DNA from: Clostridiales bacterium
Lineage (GTDB): Bacteria > Bacillota > Clostridia > TANB77 > SIG350
DNA length: 37,664 nucleotides
Direction of reading: 5' to 3'
Assembly (NCBI GenBank): GCA_015056545.1
Contig: SVGE01000009.1
Coordinates: 1 to 37,664 of the forward strand
Below are positions 15,714-23,405 of this stretch, piece after piece. The notes under the pieces were generated by a model. It had not been told where the DNA came from. It did no database searches and worked only from the letters and a program-made list of their open reading frames with translations. A program made the position numbers and the translations under genes. Within the stretch, counting starts at the first letter, position 1. Each line of letters opens with the position of its first letter.

Positions 15714-17687
15714 ATGGAAAATATAAAACAAAAGATAGTAGATTTAGTTAAAGAATTAAATTATTATTCATATAAATATTACACAGATGATGAAAATGTT
15801 GTAAGTGATTATGAATATGATATGAAAATGCAAGAACTTAAAAATTTAGAAGCTCAATATCCAGAATTAATTCAACCTGACTCACCAACACAAAGAATAG
15901 GTGATGTTACATTAGATAAATTTGAGCAAGTAGAGCATAAAGTAAAGCTTCAAAGTCTGCAAGATGTTTTTACATTAGATGATGTAAGAGAATTTATGGT
16001 AAAAATAGATGAAGGATATTCAACAGATTATGTTGTTGAAACTAAAATAGATGGATTATCTGTTGCATTAGAATATGTTGATGGAATATTTGTAAGAGGA
16101 GCAACTCGTGGTAATGGTAGTATAGGAGAAGATGTAACAAATAATTTAAAAACAATAAAAACAATACCACTTTCACTTCCTGAGAAAATAAACATAATTG
16201 TTAGAGGAGAAGTATTTATATCTAAAGAAAATTTTGAAAAAATAAATGAAGAAAGAGAACTTTTAGGTGAAAAGTTATTTGCTAATCCGAGAAATGCAGC
16301 AGCTGGTTCTCTTAGACAGTTAAATAGCAAGATAGCTGCTAAAAGAAAGTTAGATATATATATTTTCAATATTCAAGAATGTTTAGACAAGAAATTTGAG
16401 ACACATTATGATGGATTAATGTATTTAAAAAAATTAGGTTTTAATGTTAATCCAGGTATATATTTGTGCAAAACAGTTGATGAAGCAATTAAGAAAATTG
16501 AAGAAATAGGGGAAGAAAGAGGAGTGCTTTCTTATGAAATGGATGGTGCTGTTGTAAAAGTAAATGATATTCAAATTAGAGAAGAATTAGGAGAAACTAG
16601 TAAAGTACCTAAATGGGCTATTGCATATAAATATCCACCAGAGAAAAAAGAAACAAAAATAAAGGAAATATTATTTCAAGTTGGAAGAACAGGTGTTATT
16701 ACACCACTTGCTATATTTGATACAATAAGATTAGCAGGTTCTAATGTATCTAAAGCAACACTTCATAATTTTGATTATATTACGCAAAAAGATATACGTG
16801 TAGGAGATACAATTATTGTTCAAAAAGCAGGAGATATTATACCAGAAGTTGTAGAAAGTATTAAAGAAAAAAGAGATGGAACAGAGCAAATAGTTGAAGT
16901 TCCAAAAGTATGTCCTGTGTGTGGAAGTATAGCAACAAGAGATGAAGAAGAAGTTGCAATTAGATGTAATGGTATAGAATGTCCAGCACAACAACTTAGA
17001 AGTATTATACATTTTGCAACAAGAGATGCAATGGATATTGAAGGTTTAGGACCGGCTTTAGTTAGTCAACTTATTCAAACTAATCAAATAAAAAATATTG
17101 CAGATATATATTATTTAGAATTTAATAATATCGTAGATATGGAAAGAATGGGAGTAAAATCTGCAAATAATTTACTTAAAGCTATTGAAAAAAGCAAACA
17201 AAATAGTTTAGATAAATTAATAAATGCATTTGGAATAAGACATATTGGGAAAAATACAGCTAAAATATTAGCAAATGAATTTGAAACATTAGATGATTTA
17301 ATGGATGCAAATGTATTTGAACTTGCAAGTATTAATGAAATAGGAGAAAAGATAGCTGTTTCAATAAAAGAATTTTTTGAAAACCCTCAAACATTAGATT
17401 TAATTAATAGATTAAAAAATGCAGGTGTTAATATGAAAGCTGAGAAAAAGGAAATAACAGATGAAAGATTTTTAAATAAAACTTTTGTAATAACTGGAAC
17501 ATTATCTAAACCACGTAATGAGTTTGTAAGTATTATTGAAAGTTTTGCGGGAAAAACTTCTAACAGTGTTTCTAAAAAAACAGATTATGTATTAGCAGGT
17601 GAAGAAGCTGGAAGTAAATTAGATAAAGCTAATGATTTAGGTGTAAAAGTAATAAGTGAAGATGAGTTTAATGAAATGATAAGATAA
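15714..17687 (+). CDS. ligA: NAD-dependent DNA ligase LigA
   Basis: LigA seals nicks in DNA during replication and repair. The N-terminal domain has YYTDDENVVSDYEYD. The adenylation domain has the active Lys111 in TKIDGLSVALEY and ATRGNGSIGEDVTNN. An OB fold, a Cys4 zinc site (CPVCGS and CNGIEC), helix-hairpin-helix repeats and a C-terminal BRCT domain (LNKTFVITGTLSKPRNE) complete the 657-residue protein. ATG 15714 follows AAAGGTGG; GTG 15705 lies within that RBS. 11 nt after pgsA. Confidence 0.97.
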   Translation: MENIKQKIVDLVKELNYYSYKYYTDDENVVSDYEYDMKMQELKNLEAQYPELIQPDSPTQRIGDVTLDKFEQVEHKVKLQSLQDVFTLDDVREFMVKIDEGYSTDYVVETKIDGLSVALEYVDGIFVRGATRGNGSIGEDVTNNLKTIKTIPLSLPEKINIIVRGEVFISKENFEKINEERELLGEKLFANPRNAAAGSLRQLNSKIAAKRKLDIYIFNIQECLDKKFETHYDGLMYLKKLGFNVNPGIYLCKTVDEAIKKIEEIGEERGVLSYEMDGAVVKVNDIQIREELGETSKVPKWAIAYKYPPEKKETKIKEILFQVGRTGVITPLAIFDTIRLAGSNVSKATLHNFDYITQKDIRVGDTIIVQKAGDIIPEVVESIKEKRDGTEQIVEVPKVCPVCGSIATRDEEEVAIRCNGIECPAQQLRSIIHFATRDAMDIEGLGPALVSQLIQTNQIKNIADIYYLEFNNIVDMERMGVKSANNLLKAIEKSKQNSLDKLINAFGIRHIGKNTAKILANEFETLDDLMDANVFELASINEIGEKIAVSIKEFFENPQTLDLINRLKNAGVNMKAEKKEITDERFLNKTFVITGTLSKPRNEFVSIIESFAGKTSNSVSKKTDYVLAGEEAGSKLDKANDLGVKVISEDEFNEMIR

Positions 17688-17701
17688 AGGAGAAATATGA
17701 A

Positions 17702-18145
17702 ATGAAAAAGATTATAATCCCAATAGTTATAATAATAGGTGTAATGATTATATTATGTGGTATAATAATGGCTGGAGAAGCAAAGAAAATAATTAATGAA
17801 AATAAGGAAGTTACAATGCAAATAATACAATATGATAATTCTGATAATACTGAAAAAGTAGTAAAAGAAATACAAATAAAAACAGATGATTTTATTGAGT
17901 TAGATAAATATGATGGTAACAATATTAAAATATTAGAAATAACAGATGAATATGTTAAAGTTTCTAGAGAGAAAACAAGATATAACATAATTAATGATCT
18001 ATATATGGAATTTGAACCATATATAGAAAACTTAGTAGAAGAAATTGAATATAATATAGTTACACCATGTAATATAGATGACCCACATCCACTTATGGAA
18101 TATGCGCAAGCTAGATATTATTATAGTTTGAAATTTGTTAGATAG
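17702..18145 (+). CDS. Hypothetical protein with N-terminal membrane anchor
   Basis: 147 residues: KK, then a hydrophobic segment (about 4-24, IIIPIVIIIGVMIILCGIIM), then a charged extracellular part rich in Asp, Glu and Ile. A start-stop mini-ORF ATGAAATGA at 17697-17705 overlaps the start. It is 14 nt after ligA and 8 nt before the next gene, so it belongs to the metK-ligA run. No family recognised. Confidence 0.65.
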   Translation: MKKIIIPIVIIIGVMIILCGIIMAGEAKKIINENKEVTMQIIQYDNSDNTEKVVKEIQIKTDDFIELDKYDGNNIKILEITDEYVKVSREKTRYNIINDLYMEFEPYIENLVEEIEYNIVTPCNIDDPHPLMEYAQARYYYSLKFVR

Positions 18146-18153
18146 GAGAATAT

Positions 18154-18378
18154 ATGTATACAATTGAACAATTTATTAATGAATTAAATGAAGGATATAT
18201 ATTTGAATTTAGATATATGGAAAAAACACATAAGGTAATGAGTTTTGATAAAAAGTCGTATGTTATAAAGAAATTCACAAATGATAATAAAAGTGAAAGG
18301 GAAGAGTCTAGTATTGTAGAAGAAAAAGTATTAAAAGAAATGTGGAAAGATATTTCAGATATTACTTATTCTTACTAG
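18154..18378 (+). CDS. Hypothetical small protein
   Basis: 74 residues, charged, with no membrane segment (MYTIEQFINELNEGYIFEFRYMEKTHK...). RBS AGGAG at 18144-18148 is shared with the end of the previous gene. The 3' end overlaps by 17 bp the convergent Cys-rich mini-gene at 18362-18511. Function unknown. Confidence 0.6.
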   Translation: MYTIEQFINELNEGYIFEFRYMEKTHKVMSFDKKSYVIKKFTNDNKSEREESSIVEEKVLKEMWKDISDITYSY

Positions 18379-18511
18379 GATTTTCAAAATATATACATTT
18401 AGATTCTAAATTGAGATTATTAGTATTTTGGCAAGGTTTATTTAAATTATTTAAAGTGCATTTTCCATCTTGCTGATAAATACAATTAGAAGTACAATTA
18501 ATATTAACCAT
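18362..18511 (-). CDS. Cys-rich mini-protein with start codon inside a hairpin
   Basis: A 49-residue protein on the minus strand, with spaced cysteines: NCTSNCIYQQDGKCTL, then CQN and ESKCIYFEN. The C-x3-C-x6-GKC pattern resembles small Clostridial proteins of unknown function, some likely metal-binding. RBS AGGTGA (18516-18521 on the minus strand) is well placed before ATG 18511. It lies 35 nt downstream of nth on the same strand. The ATG lies in the 3' arm, and the RBS partly in the loop, of a perfect 15-bp hairpin. Confidence 0.65.
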   Translation of the reverse strand: MVNINCTSNCIYQQDGKCTLNNLNKPCQNTNNLNLESKCIYFENPSKNK

Positions 18512-18540
18512 AATATCACCTAAAAGATATTATGGTTAAT
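18503..18540 (-). promoter_or_regulatory. 15-bp inverted repeat covering RBS and start of the Cys-rich mini-gene
   Basis: ATTAACCATAATATC (18503-18517) and GATATTATGGTTAAT (18526-18540) are perfect complements with an 8-nt loop. On the minus strand the loop and first stem bases hold AGGTGAT and the 3' arm holds the ATG. In RNA this would hide the start codon. It also sits 6 nt after the nth stop codon, so it may mark the end of the nth message. Confidence 0.6.
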
Positions 18541-18546
18541 TTATTG

Positions 18547-19185
18547 TTATTTATTCATATTAATATAATATTTACAAACTTTATTTAATTTACATTCTTC
18601 ACATTTAGGATTTCGAGAGTCGCATGTTTGTCTTCCGTGTGTTACTAATATTAAATTAAGTTTTTGCCAATATTTTTTATCTACTAAATTTATTAAGTCT
18701 TGTTCAATTTTAGTAGGTTCTGTTTTATCTGATATTCCTAAACGATTACATATTCTTTTAGCATGTGTATCAATTGCAACACCAACAGGTGCTTTAAAAG
18801 CATCTGCTAATATACAATTAGCACTTTTTCTACCAATACCAGCAAGAGTTTGAAGGTCTTCCATATTATCTGGAACAATTCCATTAAAATTATCTAGTAA
18901 TTGCTGACTAGCTTTTTTTATATTTTTAGCTTTATTCCTATAAAAACCGCAAGAATGTATCATTTCTTCTATTTTTTCTGTATCCATATTAGCAAAATGT
19001 TGAGGTTTGTTATATTTATCAAATATATTAGCAGTTACTTCATTTACTCTTTTATCTGTACATTGTGCAGCTAGAATTAAGCAAATAAGTAATTCAAAAG
19101 GTGATGAAAAATTTAAAGTAACATCAACTTCTGGATACATTTCTATTAATATTTTTACAATTTCTTCAGCTTGTTTTTTATTCAT
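18547..19185 (-). CDS. nth: Endonuclease III
   Basis: A DNA glycosylase/AP lyase that removes oxidised pyrimidines. The helix-hairpin-helix LAGIGRKSANCIL contains the catalytic Lys120; the second catalytic residue is Asp139 (VAIDTHAKR). The 4Fe-4S cluster cysteines follow the C-x6-C-x2-C-x5-C pattern (188, 195, 198, 204). Length is 212 residues. ATG at 19185 has AGGGTG 7 nt upstream; GTG at 19194 would fall in this RBS. Confidence 0.96.
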   Translation of the reverse strand: MNKKQAEEIVKILIEMYPEVDVTLNFSSPFELLICLILAAQCTDKRVNEVTANIFDKYNKPQHFANMDTEKIEEMIHSCGFYRNKAKNIKKASQQLLDNFNGIVPDNMEDLQTLAGIGRKSANCILADAFKAPVGVAIDTHAKRICNRLGISDKTEPTKIEQDLINLVDKKYWQKLNLILVTHGRQTCDSRNPKCEECKLNKVCKYYINMNK

Positions 19186-19257
19186 AATTGTCACCCTTTC
19201 ACAATATATTAATATAATATATTAAAAACAAGAAAAAGTAAAGATTAGGTGATAGAT

Positions 19258-19401
19258 ATGTGGATAAAAAGAATATTAGGATTAGCAGCAATAGGAATAG
19301 GTATAGGAATTATGATGGTACTGTTTATGCCAATTTCAGTACTATTCTTTTTAATAGGTGTAGGTTTGCTTATATTTGGAAGTAATTGCTTTTTCCATTA
19401 A
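19258..19401 (+). CDS. Small hydrophobic membrane protein upstream of spoVM
   Basis: A 47-residue protein with two hydrophobic stretches (IKRILGLAAIGIGIGIMM, then ISVLFFLIGVGLLIFG) ending SNCFFH. RBS TTAGGTGAT is 4 nt before ATG. Its stop is 15 nt before the spoVM start, so both are likely in one transcript. It is not long enough to be called by standard length cut-offs. Function unknown; a sporulation role is suggested only by its neighbour. Confidence 0.55.
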   Translation: MWIKRILGLAAIGIGIGIMMVLFMPISVLFFLIGVGLLIFGSNCFFH

Positions 19402-19416
19402 TGGAGGTGAGAAAAA

Positions 19417-19485
19417 ATGAAAGTTGTTGTATATAAAGCTCCTAATTTTTTAAAAGGATTTTTAAAAATGATATTTAAGATATAA
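19417..19485 (+). CDS. spoVM: Stage V sporulation protein SpoVM
   Basis: A 22-residue peptide, MKVVVYKAPNFLKGFLK followed by MIFKI. The family (26 residues in B. subtilis) is a short amphipathic helix with a basic, Pro-containing start that binds the curved forespore membrane and anchors the SpoIVA coat base. Here the MKVVV start, Pro9, Phe11-Leu12, Lys13-Gly14 and the basic-hydrophobic alternation fit well. RBS GGAGGTGA is strong and 6 nt from ATG. Identification rests on pattern and size only, since the peptide is so short. Confidence 0.75.
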   Translation: MKVVVYKAPNFLKGFLKMIFKI

Positions 19486-19505
19486 ATAATTTTAGTCATA
19501 TTTTG

Positions 19506-19534
19506 TTGAAATAACTACATAATTGTGTTAAAAT
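19506..19534 (+). promoter_or_regulatory. SigA promoter for the LRV-like gene pair
   Basis: TTGAAA (19506-19511), 17 nt, TAAAAT (19529-19534) with TGT immediately before the -10, nearly identical to the promoter at 12900-12928 (both have ATTGTGTTA in this region). Confidence 0.65.
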
Positions 19535-19590
19535 TTAAAAGGTTAAAAAAATACCCATAATCAAACTAAATTTTTTAGGGGGAAGTAATA

Positions 19591-19896
19591 GTGGTAAAAG
19601 AAATAACAAACTACAAGGAACTAAAAGAAAAAGCAGATAGTGATTGGAATATACATCGGATAGCAGCAGCACAAAGTGATATTGCTACAGAAGGAATATT
19701 AAGAAAGCTTTCAAATGATATAAGCTGGGTAGTTAGACTCAATGTAATAAAAAATTCAAATCTTTCAGATGATTTATTAGTTGAAAGATTTAAAGAGGAA
19801 AAAGATGCAGTTGTTTTAAAACAAATAATGGATAAACTGGAAGAAAGAAACTTAGGCCATTATTTAAAAGTAAGATTTTCAGGAGGTAAAGCATGA
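19591..19896 (+). CDS. LRV/HEAT-like helical repeat protein (first of a pair)
   Basis: 101 residues with a repeat signature IHRIAAAQSDIATEGILRKL, then SNDISWVVRLNVIKNSNLSD, resembling leucine-rich-repeat-variant or HEAT-like repeats (AAxxxxxxxxxLxxLxxDxxWVVRxxVxxNxxxxxxxL). It starts at GTG 19591 after GGGGGA. It overlaps the next gene by 4 bp (ATGA), a sign of translational coupling. Probable protein-protein interaction role; no specific function known. Confidence 0.65.
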   Translation: MVKEITNYKELKEKADSDWNIHRIAAAQSDIATEGILRKLSNDISWVVRLNVIKNSNLSDDLLVERFKEEKDAVVLKQIMDKLEERNLGHYLKVRFSGGKA

Positions 19897-20180
19897 GACC
19901 ACTAACGTTAAAAGATTTTAAAGCTCTTCGGGAATTAGCATGTAGCAAAGATATAAATGATAGACTAAAAGCTGCTCAGTGTGAATTTGCACCCAAAAAA
20001 GTTTTAAGTTTTTTATCTGAAGATACGGAATGGATAGTAAGATTGTCTGTTTCTATGAATTCAAATATTACAGAAAATTTATTAAATACAATGAAAAAAA
20101 GAGAAAAAGAAGTAATTGTATTAAATCAGATTAATGCAGAATTGGAGCATATTCGAAGTATGAAAGCATTAAACAGATAA
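19893..20180 (+). CDS. LRV/HEAT-like helical repeat protein (second of a pair)
   Basis: 95 residues, paralogous to the preceding protein: DRLKAAQCEFAPKKVLSFL, then SEDTEWIVRLSVSMNSNIT. RBS AGGAGG (19881-19886) lies in the preceding gene. The pair probably arose by duplication and may form a complex. Codons such as CGG and CTT contrast with the A-ending codons of neighbours. Confidence 0.65.
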   Translation: MRPLTLKDFKALRELACSKDINDRLKAAQCEFAPKKVLSFLSEDTEWIVRLSVSMNSNITENLLNTMKKREKEVIVLNQINAELEHIRSMKALNR

Positions 20181-20188
20181 AATATTAA

Positions 20189-20224
20189 CAAATAGGTATA
20201 AATAGTTTTATTTATACCTATTTG
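20189..20224. terminator. Bidirectional terminator between convergent genes
   Basis: CAAATAGGTATAAATA (20189-20204) pairs perfectly with TATTTATACCTATTTG (20209-20224), loop GTTT. T-rich tail on the plus strand. It separates the LRV-like pair from the minus-strand gene ending at 20271. Confidence 0.85.
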
Positions 20225-20270
20225 TTGTTTTAAAAATAATAGTAGAATAAAAGCGTAAAATAGTTATTAA

Positions 20271-21206
20271 TTATTTAAATTCAATATAATTTTTTTCTTC
20301 TAATTCTGTTATATAAACTTTTCTTATACTATTTATTTTCCAATTAATTTTTGAATTTATAATACTGCCGCAATAATCACATTTTAAATCTATTTTACTA
20401 ACAGGAGCTCCGCAGTTTTTACATTCTTTTATATCAGAAATATGACGATTATTTTTAACAAATATTACATTAAATTTTTGACAATTATGATTATTATAGG
20501 AGTTCCCGTTTGAATCAGTTTTAAAACTATCAAAATCAACATCCATAATAGCCGAAACAGTTTGAGCATGTCCATAATTATCTATATCATCTATTGTTAT
20601 ATTATTTTTATAAAAATTTCTATAAATAGATTTTTCTTTTGTTTTTTCAAAATAATTTAATTTATTTGATACAACATGAAAATGTAAACTAGTACATATT
20701 GATGATAGTGTACTATAGTCAATATTAGAATAAGCATTTAAATATGTGATAAAAATAGTATACAATTCTTCTTTAAAAAGAGAAGGATTAAGTATCCCAT
20801 TTTTTTCTAAAATAACATCAGGAATATTTTTATTAGGAATATATTCATGGTCTTTTTTATAGAATTTTTTATTAGTCTTATAACTATATTTTTTATTAGA
20901 TATATGTATATATTTATTTGAATCTAAAGTATCATTTTTGTTTTCAAATATATTATAATTTGATGAGTTCGATATAAGTGGAATTATAATAAATGCTCCT
21001 ATAAATATAGTGAAAAAGTCTAAAATACAAATAAATGGATTAATAAAATTACCTATAAAAAGTACTATAGCTCTAATGAAGAAATATTTAAGGAATGTAT
21101 CTTTAAAATTTTCAGGATTTTTAATTTTAGCTAAAGGCATTAAGAAAAAAACAGACATATGTATAGAACAAAATAATTCCATAAATAAAGCTATATCAAT
21201 ATTCAT
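20271..21206 (-). CDS. TIM44-like zinc-ribbon membrane protein
   Basis: The 311-residue protein begins with two to three hydrophobic segments (residues 3-25, 43-62, 63-80). Residues 140-235 look like a TIM44/NTF2-type domain (FKEELYTIFITYLNAYSNID, then GHAQTVSAIMDVDFDSF). A four-Cys zinc ribbon follows (CKNCG...CDYCGS, residues 262-280). RBS AAGGAGGAATT is 6-7 nt before ATG. Related proteins in Clostridia are annotated as zinc-ribbon transport-like proteins without known function. It is downstream of rpmB but after its terminator. Confidence 0.55.
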   Translation of the reverse strand: MNIDIALFMELFCSIHMSVFFLMPLAKIKNPENFKDTFLKYFFIRAIVLFIGNFINPFICILDFFTIFIGAFIIIPLISNSSNYNIFENKNDTLDSNKYIHISNKKYSYKTNKKFYKKDHEYIPNKNIPDVILEKNGILNPSLFKEELYTIFITYLNAYSNIDYSTLSSICTSLHFHVVSNKLNYFEKTKEKSIYRNFYKNNITIDDIDNYGHAQTVSAIMDVDFDSFKTDSNGNSYNNHNCQKFNVIFVKNNRHISDIKECKNCGAPVSKIDLKCDYCGSIINSKINWKINSIRKVYITELEEKNYIEFK

Positions 21207-21283
21207 AATATAATTCCTCCTTTTTAGATATTATAGGTTTATTTTATCAATTATTATTTAAATTGTCTAGCAAAAAAATAATA

Positions 21284-21315
21284 TAATAAAAAAACTCATT
21301 TATAAAATGAGTTTT
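21284..21315 (-). terminator. Terminator of rpmB
   Basis: AAAACTCATTT (21291-21301) pairs with AAATGAGTTTT (21305-21315). On the minus strand the stem is followed by TTTTTTT, so it ends the rpmB message. Confidence 0.85.
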
Positions 21316-21351
21316 AATATAATCATAAGCTTATCATCATATACTAGTTTA

Positions 21352-21534
21352 CTAGTCTTCTTTTTTACTTGTTCTTAAACATTTAGCACAAACAGTTATT
21401 TTTTTCTTTTCTCCGTTTATTAATGTTTTAACAGTTCTTAAATTTGGACTCCAAGTTTTAGCTGATCTTCTATGTGAATGGCTTACTTGATTAAAAAATA
21501 CTTTTTCTTTTCCACAAATTGCGCATTTTGCCAT
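21352..21534 (-). CDS. rpmB: 50S ribosomal protein bL28
   Basis: A 60-residue ribosomal protein. It has the zinc-binding form with two CxxC pairs (Cys4/Cys7, Cys49/Cys52) and the segment VSHSHRRSAKTWSPNLRTVK. The RBS AAGGAGGTG precedes ATG. Monocistronic, with its own terminator. Confidence 0.97.
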   Translation of the reverse strand: MAKCAICGKEKVFFNQVSHSHRRSAKTWSPNLRTVKTLINGEKKKITVCAKCLRTSKKED

Positions 21535-21703
21535 TTAAAGCACCTCCTTCATTTTTCTAAAACATTGCAGTAATAATTCTAGCATAAATATTAAATAAAT
21601 ACAAGTGCAAAAAGCAATTTTTTTTGGAAAAGTAGCGAAAAAAAGAAAATTATCAGTAAAAATAAAAATATATTTATTTTAAATATAGATTACTAATATA
21701 TAT

Positions 21704-21735
21704 GTCGAAATGTTCTTAACATTCGACTTTTTTTT
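21704..21735 (+). terminator. Orphan plus-strand terminator upstream of spoIIA
   Basis: GTCGAAATGTT (21704-21714) pairs with AACATTCGAC (21718-21727) with one bulged A, followed by a run of nine T. No plus-strand gene precedes it: rpmB is on the other strand. The transcript it ends, if any, would arise in 21540-21700. Confidence 0.75.
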
Positions 21736-21739
21736 ATGA

Positions 21740-21766
21740 AGGAAAAGAAATATTAATGTTTAATAT
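21740..21766 (+). promoter_or_regulatory. Candidate SigH promoter of the spoIIA operon
   Basis: AGGAAAA (21740-21746), 14-nt spacer, TAATAT (21761-21766). The SigH consensus is AGGAWWW then GAAT, and B. subtilis spoVG has the same 14-nt spacing. The spoIIA operon is SigH-dependent in Bacillus, and a matching site lies before spoVG at 30009-30035. Confidence 0.5.
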
Positions 21767-21792
21767 ATTAAATGTAGAAAGGGAGGTATTTT

Positions 21793-22125
21793 ATGGAAAT
21801 AACAATGGATAAGGAAAATAATATTTTAATAATCAAATTACTAGAAGATATTGATCATCATAGTTGTGAATATATTAAAAGAAGGAGTGATTATGAAATT
21901 AATAAATGTAGACCTAAAAAGGTTATATTTGATTTAGAAAAAGTAAGTTTTATGGATAGTTCGGGTATAGGGATGATACTTGGAAGATACAAATGTATTA
22001 TTAGAAATAACGGAAGATTAGGTTTAGTAAATGTAAATAGTAATGTTAAAAGAATATTTGAAATGTCAGGTATTTTTAAAATAATAGACTTATATCAAAA
22101 TATTGATGAAGTAATTATTGCTTAG
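21793..22125 (+). CDS. spoIIAA: Anti-anti-sigma factor SpoIIAA
   Basis: SpoIIAA frees SigF from SpoIIAB in the forespore. The 110-residue STAS-domain protein has the phosphorylation motif MDSSGIGMILGRY (Ser56/Ser57 after Asp55), and the earlier FDLEKVSF strand. RBS AGGGAGG is 7 nt from ATG. It is the first gene of spoIIAA-spoIIAB-sigF. Confidence 0.95.
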   Translation: MEITMDKENNILIIKLLEDIDHHSCEYIKRRSDYEINKCRPKKVIFDLEKVSFMDSSGIGMILGRYKCIIRNNGRLGLVNVNSNVKRIFEMSGIFKIIDLYQNIDEVIIA

Positions 22126-22134
22126 GAGGTTATG

Positions 22135-22557
22135 ATGGAAAATATAATGAAATTAGAATTTTTAAGTAAATCAAGCAATGAGTCATTTGCAAGAGTTGCC
22201 GTGTCTGCTTTTGTAGCACAATTAGATCCAACAATAGACCAAATTGCAGATATAAAAACAGCTGTATCAGAAGCTGTTACCAATAGTATAATACATGGTT
22301 ATGAAAATGGTGAGGGTGTTATTAAAATTGTATGTAAGATTATAGAAAAAACAGTTGAAATTGAAATATCAGATACAGGAAAGGGAATAGAGAACATAGA
22401 GCTTGCTAAACAAGCATTATATACATCAAAACCAGATTTAGAAAGATCTGGTATGGGCTTTACGATAATGGAAAGTTTTATGGATAGTTTAGAAGTTGAG
22501 TCTTATGAAGATTTAGGTACAAAAATAATTATGAAAAAAACAATATCAAATAAGTAA
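22135..22557 (+). CDS. spoIIAB: Anti-sigma F factor SpoIIAB
   Basis: SpoIIAB is a GHKL-type serine kinase that binds SigF and phosphorylates SpoIIAA. The N box is [20 protein letters not shown]; the G1 motif is [10 protein letters not shown]; the G2-like motif is [13 protein letters not shown]. The ATG at 22135 sits 5 nt after AGGAGG; the ATG at 22132 is too close. The RBS overlaps the spoIIAA stop, so translation is coupled. 140 residues. Confidence 0.95.
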   Translation: MENIMKLEFLSKSSNESFARVAVSAFVAQLDPTIDQIADIKTAVSEAVTNSIIHGYENGEGVIKIVCKIIEKTVEIEISDTGKGIENIELAKQALYTSKPDLERSGMGFTIMESFMDSLEVESYEDLGTKIIMKKTISNK

Positions 22558-22597
22558 TTTGATAATACATATTTTACAAAAGAGGAGATTTTGACAT

Positions 22598-23314
22598 ATG
22601 ACAAAAGATTTAAAATTAACAATAATGAAGGCACAAAACGGAAGTAAAGAAGCAATGTCAAAACTATTAGATGAAAATATAAATTTAGTATGGAATATAG
22701 TAAAAAAATTTAATAATAGAGGATATGATAAAGAAGATTTATTTCAAATAGGATGTGAAGGCTTTATTAAAGCTATAAAAAGATTTAATTTTGATTTTAA
22801 TACAGAATTGTCGACATATTTAGTACCAGTAATTATGGGAGAAATAAAAAGATTTATTAGAGATGATGGTATTATTAAAGTTAGTAGAAGTATAAAAGAA
22901 TTAAGTTATAGAATATATGAATGTAGGGAAAAATATTTTAAAGAAAAAGGAAAAGAAATAACTATAAGTGAACTTTCTAAAATATTAGAAATAAGTGAAG
23001 ATGATATTATTGAAGCTATTGAATGTAATGTTAAACCAGAATATATTGAAAGTACAGTGGGAAACAATGAAGATGGACTTACTATTTTTGATAAACTTTC
23101 TACTAATATTAATGAACAAGAAGTTAGTACAAATAATTTATTAATAAAACAATGTTTAGAAGAACTTAATGATAGAGATAAACAAATAATTCTTTTACGC
23201 TATTATAAGCAAAAAACACAAACAGAAATTAGTAAAATACTCGGAATATCTCAAGTTCAAGTTAGTAGAATAGAAAAGAAAATATTAAAAGGGTTAAAAC
23301 AAAAAATAGCTTGA
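22598..23314 (+). CDS. sigF: RNA polymerase sporulation sigma factor SigF
   Basis: The first forespore-specific sigma factor. Region 2 is seen in NLVWNIVKKFNNRGYDKEDL, then FQIGCEGFIKAIKRF and ELSTYLVPVIMGEIKRFIRD. Region 3 is VSRSIKELSYRI. Region 4 ends the protein: LNDRDKQIILLRYY and TQTEISKILGISQVQVSRIE. 238 residues. RBS AGAGGAGA, 40 nt after spoIIAB. The genes that often follow in Bacillus (spoVA) are absent. Confidence 0.95.
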   Translation: MTKDLKLTIMKAQNGSKEAMSKLLDENINLVWNIVKKFNNRGYDKEDLFQIGCEGFIKAIKRFNFDFNTELSTYLVPVIMGEIKRFIRDDGIIKVSRSIKELSYRIYECREKYFKEKGKEITISELSKILEISEDDIIEAIECNVKPEYIESTVGNNEDGLTIFDKLSTNINEQEVSTNNLLIKQCLEELNDRDKQIILLRYYKQKTQTEISKILGISQVQVSRIEKKILKGLKQKIA

Positions 23315-23355
23315 TTTATTTATTTTTTGTGATATTATATAAATATAATAAGTAC

Positions 23356-23394
23356 AATATAATAGAGTATGATAAAATCTATTATATTTATTTT
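23356..23394 (+). terminator. AT-rich inverted repeat between sigF and murL
   Basis: AATATAATAGA (23356-23366) pairs with TCTATTATATT (23378-23388), followed by TATTTT. Only one GC pair per arm, so it would be a weak terminator or attenuator just before the RBS at 23395. Confidence 0.4.
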
Positions 23395-23405
23395 GAGGAG
23401 ATTTT

